Origin: an uncultured Nitrososphaera sp.
GTDB taxonomy: Archaea > Thermoproteota > Nitrososphaeria > Nitrososphaerales > Nitrososphaeraceae
NCBI GenBank assembly: GCA_946480575.1
Contig: CAMLKF010000001.1
Location: 23,197 to 87,196, forward strand
Direction of reading: 5' to 3'
DNA length: 64,000 nt
Part shown: positions 58,897 to 64,000 of the stretch, one piece after another
Layout: each line of letters opens with the position of its first letter
How positions within the stretch are numbered: the first letter of the stretch is position 1
Notes under the pieces: generated by a model
Told to the model about the DNA's origin: nothing
Seen by the model: only the letters and a program-made list of their open reading frames with translations
The model's database searches: none
Program-made: the position numbers and the translations under genes

Positions 58897-59958
58897 CTAC
58901 ATGTGCATTATGCGGGAGACTGCTACAGTCAGGTTTGGCGGGAACTTTTGCTTTGGCGCTATCAGCTCGCCCCTTGAACTTAAAAGTGCCGATGCCTCCG
59001 ACACACTCGGAGTTCCTTCGAACTTTTGCACCGTTTGTGATGGGTTTGGGACGCTCACTGTTGCAAGCTTGTGCTTGTCAAAATTCTCGATAGGTATTCC
59101 GTATTGCTTTGAAAATTCTTCAAGGCCCTTCACCTTTGCCTCGCGGTTGATTGAAGAGATGTTCCTTATGCTCTGGAACGATAGACCCTTTTCCTTTAAC
59201 ACTTTTTTTATTCCAAACTCAATAACATCTTTATTTGTGTCCCAATGAAGTCCTATGCCTACCACGAGGCTCCTTGGCCGGTAAATGACCGATTTTTCCA
59301 GAATTGCAGGATCGGTTATTGTTTTATCAGAAATGACAAGGACTGCCTTGAACTCAGACTGCTTGGCTTGCTCGAGGCTGTCAACGACTGTCACGTTCTT
59401 TGGCAGTTGCATATGCCACCAGTTTCTTTCACCCGCCTCCTGATAAACCGCGATTTTCTCCTCGTTGACCATCAGCGCACTCACCTTCGTTACATTCTCA
59501 AAGTTTTCTATCGTCCAGCCAAATTCCCTGCCAACCAGATCGACTGCAATGGTTTCGTTCACATCTGCTGCCGTCGTTATGACAGGCTGCGCATTCAAAA
59601 ACGACGCAACAAGGCGGGTAAGCGTGTTTGCGCCGCCAAGGTGACCGGATAGCGCACTTATCACGTGGTTTGCTCTGTCGTCTATCACAATCACCGCAGG
59701 GTCGCTCTTTTTGTCAACCAGATGAGGTGCCACCATCCTTATGACTGCGCCAAGTGAAAATATGCAAATGAGCGCATCATGCGTCTTGAAGAGGCTGGCG
59801 ACAAGCTGAGTGCTCTGTTCAGAGAACCAGTGGACGTCGATGCCCGAATCGCTGTGTTTTGCAGGCACGTATACTTCCACTTCGGGCATCTTTTCCTTTA
59901 TCCTACGCGCTATTTCAATGCCGTGCTTTGTGATTGCAACTACGGCAGTTCTAGTCAT
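58897..59958 (-). CDS. cbiG: Cobalt-precorrin-5A hydrolase CbiG
   Basis: Opens the delta-lactone of cobalt-precorrin-5A. 353 aa with the three CbiG regions: N-terminal AVVAITKHGIEIARRIKEKM, the central FSLGAVIRMVAPHLVDKKSD followed by VIDDRANHVISALSGHLGGA, and the C-terminal LVVGIGLHWDTNKDVIEFGI. The order and length are typical. Minus strand and about 460 bp from cbiX. Other anaerobic corrin methylases (cbiE,F,H,J,L) are not in the window. Confidence 0.92.
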   Translation of the reverse strand: MTRTAVVAITKHGIEIARRIKEKMPEVEVYVPAKHSDSGIDVHWFSEQSTQLVASLFKTHDALICIFSLGAVIRMVAPHLVDKKSDPAVIVIDDRANHVISALSGHLGGANTLTRLVASFLNAQPVITTAADVNETIAVDLVGREFGWTIENFENVTKVSALMVNEEKIAVYQEAGERNWWHMQLPKNVTVVDSLEQAKQSEFKAVLVISDKTITDPAILEKSVIYRPRSLVVGIGLHWDTNKDVIEFGIKKVLKEKGLSFQSIRNISSINREAKVKGLEEFSKQYGIPIENFDKHKLATVSVPNPSQTVQKFEGTPSVSEASALLSSRGELIAPKQKFPPNLTVAVSRIMHM

Positions 59959-60059
59959 TAAGCAAGATGGTATGATTATAAAAGAAAAATAATCCTTTGC
60001 ATTTCAAGAGAGGGTAAAAACACAATAATAAGCATGCTCCGGCTACAGGGTACAGAACT

Positions 60060-61517
60060 TTGAACCTGACTATTGCCAAGCCTTGCGAGCTATCCCGGCT
60101 AATCATCCTGATCCCGATTGCCCTCTCAGCATTCACCCACCTCTGGAACCCGGCAGGTTTCCCGGACATATTCTACGACGAGGGCGTCTATATGCGCAGG
60201 GCCATGAACGTCTTGGAAGGGCAAGGACCGCAGGAAGGATCGTTTTATGAGCACCCGTATTTTGGCCAGCTATTCCTGGCTGGCGTGCTTGGACTGTCAG
60301 GCTACCCCGATTCCCTTAACCCTGCTATGACAGCCGAATCGGCAGCGATGCTGTACGCCATTCCCCGCGTCTTGATGGGAATTCTAGCGGTAGCCGACAC
60401 TTTTCTCATTTACAAGATATCTGAAAAGCGCTACGGCAAGAGGGTGGCCCTGATTTCATCCATTCTGTTTGCCGTGATGCCGATCACGTGGCTGACTAGA
60501 AGGATACTTTTGGACTCGATGCTGCTGCCATTCCTCCTTGCATCAATCCTGTTTGCAATTTATGCAGGCGACGCTACAGGCAGGAAGAAAACTATCCTTA
60601 TAATCTTTTCAGGCGTGTTTCTAGGGACTGCCATCTTTACCAAGATCCCGATCTTTACAATGATCCCACTTGTAGGCTATTTGGTTTATTACTCTTCGAA
60701 GCAGAAGAAAATGCTCGGTCTGTGGCTTGTACCGGTAATGCTAGTGCCAATGATCTGGCCTGCATACAGCGCCGCGGCGGGTCAGCTTGACCTGTGGCTG
60801 ACAGATGTGCTGTGGCAGACACAAAGACAAAGCGCCGGCTTTGCTTCTATTGTAGCAACATTCTTTTCCCTTGATCCTGTTTTTTTATTGCTAGGCACAG
60901 CTGGCTTCGTCTATGCCGCAGTAAGAAAAGACATTTCCATTTTGCTGTGGATAGCTCCCTTTGTAGCTTTTCTGTCCATCATCGGGTATGTCCAGTACTT
61001 TTACTGGATACCTGTGCTGCCTGTCTTTTGCATTGCGGCTGCCCGGCTCATTGACAGAGCATCTGCAATAAAGCAAATTCTTCCTTTTGTTGCAATTGCA
61101 GGATTAGGCATTTTCGGGCTTGTGTTTACCACCCTGCTCATTACAGCGGATGTCACTTCTGCCCAATTTGAGGCGATCGCCTTTGTCGCAGACCGCGCAG
61201 ACAGCGAAACGACAATAGCTTCAAGCCCCATCTACTCATGGATCTTTATCTATGTCTTTGACAATGAGCATGCCTTCATTGATTACCGCATCCTGCTGTT
61301 TTATCCTGTTGAAACTGAGGAAATGCTGTTAGTATCGGATCGGCATTTCCAGTCCAACATAGAAGCAGGCAGCCAGCTACGTGACCTGTATGACAATACA
61401 ACAACGATTGCGACTTTTACCGGGAATGTCTATAATTACGATCTCAGGCAATATCCATACACTAACATGAAGCTAAACTATGAAGGGTCCAAGATCGAAA
61501 TTAGGATGAGTAACTAG
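60060..61517 (+). CDS. GT39/GT83-like polytopic glycosyltransferase, 485 aa
   Basis: TTG start at 60060. About ten membrane helices. The GT-C signature is in the first loop: FPDIFYDEGVYMRRAMNVLE with the catalytic Asp-Glu (DE), as in dolichyl-phosphate mannose protein transferases and ArnT. MPITWLTRRILLDSMLLPFL is a further conserved loop. A soluble C-terminal part (EAIAFVADRADSETTIASSP) follows. It probably moves a sugar from polyprenyl phosphate to a protein or lipid at the outer face. Followed in tandem by the spermidine-synthase-like gene. Confidence 0.75.
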   Translation: MNLTIAKPCELSRLIILIPIALSAFTHLWNPAGFPDIFYDEGVYMRRAMNVLEGQGPQEGSFYEHPYFGQLFLAGVLGLSGYPDSLNPAMTAESAAMLYAIPRVLMGILAVADTFLIYKISEKRYGKRVALISSILFAVMPITWLTRRILLDSMLLPFLLASILFAIYAGDATGRKKTILIIFSGVFLGTAIFTKIPIFTMIPLVGYLVYYSSKQKKMLGLWLVPVMLVPMIWPAYSAAAGQLDLWLTDVLWQTQRQSAGFASIVATFFSLDPVFLLLGTAGFVYAAVRKDISILLWIAPFVAFLSIIGYVQYFYWIPVLPVFCIAAARLIDRASAIKQILPFVAIAGLGIFGLVFTTLLITADVTSAQFEAIAFVADRADSETTIASSPIYSWIFIYVFDNEHAFIDYRILLFYPVETEEMLLVSDRHFQSNIEAGSQLRDLYDNTTTIATFTGNVYNYDLRQYPYTNMKLNYEGSKIEIRMSN

Positions 61518-61528
61518 CCTTCACAAGG

Positions 61529-61539
61529 TTTTAAAATAG
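61529..61539 (+). promoter_or_regulatory. TATA box for the gene at 61561
   Basis: TTTTAAAATAG is centred about 27 nt upstream of the TTG at 61561; supports the TTG as a leaderless start. Confidence 0.5.
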
Positions 61540-61560
61540 GCCTGATAGCAACAAACAAGC

Positions 61561-63897
61561 TTGACAGCTCCTGAAAAATCTGTGCTAATATCGGTGAATC
61601 GAAGGTTGCTGTTTGCCGGAATATTTCTCACGGCATTATCCGGCCTCATGCTCGAAGTGGCAATTACAAGGATATTTTCTGCCGCCATATGGTATCACTA
61701 CGCCTTTGTTGCAGTATCCCTAGCCCTTGTTGGCCTTGGGGCTTCAGGCCTCGCCGTGCAGTTTGGATTAAAGAGGATCAAGGGAAACTGGGCGGAAAAC
61801 CTTGCTATATTTTCGGCATGGGGAATTGTCATTTTGATCCCTCTAACACTCTCGGTTATGCATGGGCTGGCGTCGCAGGTAACCTATCTTCCACTGTTCA
61901 TGTTTCTCTTTGCCATGCCGTTTTTCTTTATCGGGATCATAATATCAGCTGCCTTTAACGCATTTGCGGCCGTAGCTGGCAGGCTGTATTCTGCAGATTT
62001 GGTAGGCGCGTCCGCCGGAGCATTGCTCGTAGTCTTGTTTTTGATATTAACGGGCGGAGAGGGCACGGCTCTTATCGTAGGAGTGATTGCCGCCGCCAGC
62101 TCTGTCATATTTTCGTGGACTGCAAAGAGCAAGAAAAAAATTGTTGCCAGCTTTGTCTTCGTGGCGTTTGCGGCGTCCCTTATTTTTACCAATTACAGCA
62201 CCCAGATTTTTGCGATACCCACTGACCCTATTGCGCTAAAAGACCTCCCGATATATCTGCGGGAGCATCCAGAATCAAAAGTAGTCAAGACGCAGTGGAA
62301 CTCGTTTTCCAGAATAGATGTTGTCGAAGGAGGAAAAGGGGACGAGGGTCTTGTGGCAAAGGTCTTCATCGATGGTGGCGCAGGAACCAACATCATAACA
62401 TGGGATGGCGATGTCAGCAGCAGGCAGGAGCTGACCACCTGGATGCATTATCTTCCCTACAGGGTGATGGAGGATCCAAAAGTCCTTGTGATCGGGTCTG
62501 GTGGCGGCAGAGATGTGGTTGCGGCATTGGTAAGCGGCAGCAAGGACGTCACCTCTGTGGAAATAAATCCCATAATTTTTGAGACTGTCAAGAGCTACGG
62601 CGATAAGGCTGGAAATGTCTACACCCGCGAGCATGTAAAGGCGCATGTTGAAGAGGGAAGGAGTTTCATAGCGCGCTCCTCGGAAAAATATGACATAATC
62701 TACATCCCGTTTGTAGACACATGGGCATCTGTTTCGTCAGGAGGTCTCAGCACGTCAGAAAACTTCCTGTACACGCTTGAAGGGTTCCAGCAATATTATG
62801 ACCACCTAAGTGACAGAGGAAAGATAGTTACGGTCAGGTGGCTCATAGACACGCCCCGGTTTGTCTCAACTTATGTCAAGCTGCTGGAGCAAAATGGGGT
62901 GCCGCAGGATGAAGTCTACAAGCACCTTATCATAGTGACAGCCGATTCTTACGATAAGGACCCTAGCGGCACAATGGTGGTCTTTTCAAAATCACCATTC
63001 ACCGAAGATGAGATCAGATATTTCTCGAACTCTTTTTCTCAGTACGGCTACAAGCCGATCTTGATTCCCGGACAAGTGATGAGGGCGCCATATTCTAGTC
63101 TTCTCAATGGAGAGATAGGGCTTGAAGAGTTCCATAACCTGTTCCGGACAAAAGCCTACTCTGTTACCGATGACAGCCCCTACTTTTTGTCATATGAAAA
63201 GCCTGTGCCAGAAACAATACAAAATCTGTTGAACGGCAGCATTGTTATTGCAGTCGCGTTCCTACTCATACCCTTCGTTTGGCTAAGGAGGTCGGGCGGG
63301 AAAGGTGGACGACTTGGCATTGCAAGCACAATACCATATTTTGCGGCTCTTGGAATAGGCTTTATCTTGATAGAGCTGGCACTCTTCCAAAAGCTCATTC
63401 TCCTGCTTGGCAATCCAACAATGACGTTTGCGATACTGCTGTTTACCTTGCTTCTGAGCAGCGGCGGTGGCAGCCTGATCAGTTCAAAAGTTATTAGAAA
63501 CGACACAAGGAATTTGGCCCTTGTAATAAGTGGAATTGCTGCACTTGGAACGCTTTACGTAATGTTGCTTCCATCTATGATATATTCAGTTGTTGGAGAG
63601 ACATTTGAGGCAAAGGCCGCATTCAGCATCGCCGTTCTGGTGCCTATTGGATTTCTGATGGGCATGCCTTTGCCTACCGGAATGCGGTTGCTAAAGGTCC
63701 ATCGGCCCGAATACATACCGTGGATGTGGGCTGTAAATGGGGCGTTCTCAGTCTTGGGCGCAGTTCTTGCGGTTATTATCGGGATAACGTATGGCTCATC
63801 AGAGGCAATGATACTTGGAATTTTGATTTACTTTATTGCACTTGCAATATCCTTCTTTGCATGGAAGAAGAAAGCTATCGTCAGCGTTACTACGTAG
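61561..63897 (+). CDS. Membrane protein with spermidine-synthase-like domain, 778 aa
   Basis: Residues 1-215 and about 560-770 are membrane domains (some 6 and 7 helices), with a soluble middle (about 235-530). The middle has SAM/decarboxy-SAM fold landmarks: VLVIGSGGGRDVVAALVSGS, DVTSVEINPIIFETVKSYGD, and DIIYIPFVDTWASVSSGG where the family has DVI..D. The catalytic Asp-proton relay of true aminopropyltransferases is not clearly present. Related fused proteins occur in many prokaryotes; role unknown. TTG start. Confidence 0.75.
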   Translation: MTAPEKSVLISVNRRLLFAGIFLTALSGLMLEVAITRIFSAAIWYHYAFVAVSLALVGLGASGLAVQFGLKRIKGNWAENLAIFSAWGIVILIPLTLSVMHGLASQVTYLPLFMFLFAMPFFFIGIIISAAFNAFAAVAGRLYSADLVGASAGALLVVLFLILTGGEGTALIVGVIAAASSVIFSWTAKSKKKIVASFVFVAFAASLIFTNYSTQIFAIPTDPIALKDLPIYLREHPESKVVKTQWNSFSRIDVVEGGKGDEGLVAKVFIDGGAGTNIITWDGDVSSRQELTTWMHYLPYRVMEDPKVLVIGSGGGRDVVAALVSGSKDVTSVEINPIIFETVKSYGDKAGNVYTREHVKAHVEEGRSFIARSSEKYDIIYIPFVDTWASVSSGGLSTSENFLYTLEGFQQYYDHLSDRGKIVTVRWLIDTPRFVSTYVKLLEQNGVPQDEVYKHLIIVTADSYDKDPSGTMVVFSKSPFTEDEIRYFSNSFSQYGYKPILIPGQVMRAPYSSLLNGEIGLEEFHNLFRTKAYSVTDDSPYFLSYEKPVPETIQNLLNGSIVIAVAFLLIPFVWLRRSGGKGGRLGIASTIPYFAALGIGFILIELALFQKLILLLGNPTMTFAILLFTLLLSSGGGSLISSKVIRNDTRNLALVISGIAALGTLYVMLLPSMIYSVVGETFEAKAAFSIAVLVPIGFLMGMPLPTGMRLLKVHRPEYIPWMWAVNGAFSVLGAVLAVIIGITYGSSEAMILGILIYFIALAISFFAWKKKAIVSVTT

Positions 63898-64000
63898 CTT
63901 CAGTGTTGTATGTTATCATAGTATGCAGCCACAAGCTGTCGATCTAACCATGCTTGTAAGGTTATAAGGCAGGCGTGACAAAAAATCGTGTTGCCGGTTC

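Overview
This window looks like the chromosome of a soil ammonia-oxidising archaeon (Nitrososphaerota/Thaumarchaeota, Nitrososphaera-like). The assignment is inference from gene content: an ESCRT-III/CdvB protein, archaeal ribosomal proteins S15 and S3Ae, RNase P proteins Pop5 and Rpp30, a KEOPS Pcc1 subunit, aIF2-alpha with Nop10, a tRNA-splicing endonuclease, a geranylgeranyl-reductase-type lipid enzyme, and biotin and cobalamin synthesis genes. Many genes have a TATA-like box about 26-30 nt upstream of the start codon, which suggests leaderless mRNAs, and many use TTG or GTG starts. No ammonia monooxygenase, rRNA, tRNA, CRISPR array or intact insertion sequence was found.

Layout. 0-8 kb: a partial luciferase-like monooxygenase, a sugar nucleotidyltransferase, small proteins, then the biotin locus: bioD and bioA divergent, a serine recombinase, then bioB-bioF. 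The bioB promoter carries a BirA-type box over its TATA element. A long perfect palindrome occurs both upstream of bioB and directly behind bioF. 8-20 kb: CdvB, threonine synthase, TrpE, IlvD, a HIT protein, EndA with a PhoU-like protein, a radical SAM protein and a secreted dienelactone hydrolase. 21-27 kb: a conserved archaeal information-processing cluster on the minus strand (rps15, DHH/RecJ-like, pcc1, serS, rps3ae, DUF54, rpp30, pop5). 27-35 kb: small regulators, a THUMP/ThiI-like protein, a GT28-type glycosyltransferase, AMMECR1, zinc ribbons and an isocitrate-lyase-family enzyme.

35-46.5 kb is an AT-rich glycan island: UDP-GlcNAc 2-epimerase, four intact glycosyltransferases, a glucuronyl C5-epimerase-like protein, a sulfotransferase and a methyltransferase, mixed with decayed copies of its own glycosyltransferases and a fragment of the nearby lyase gene. 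The gene set suggests a uronate-containing, possibly sulfated surface or extracellular polysaccharide. 47-54 kb: membrane proteins, a thioesterase, an SPFH protein, a geranylgeranyl-reductase-like enzyme, Nop10 and aIF2-alpha. 55-60 kb: cobalamin genes (cobA-type adenosyltransferase, cbiA, cbiC, cbiX, cbiG). 60-64 kb: a GT-C type membrane transferase and a membrane protein with a spermidine-synthase-like domain.

A striking property is the number of lightly damaged genes. Thioredoxin-like, polysaccharide deacetylase, MgtC, a zinc ribbon, HEPN-like, glycosyltransferase, SPFH and Cys-rich membrane genes all show in-frame stops or frameshifts with recognisable sequence on both sides. All three stop codons are involved, so decay is a better explanation than recoding, but several cases are single lesions and deserve checking against reads and proteomes.
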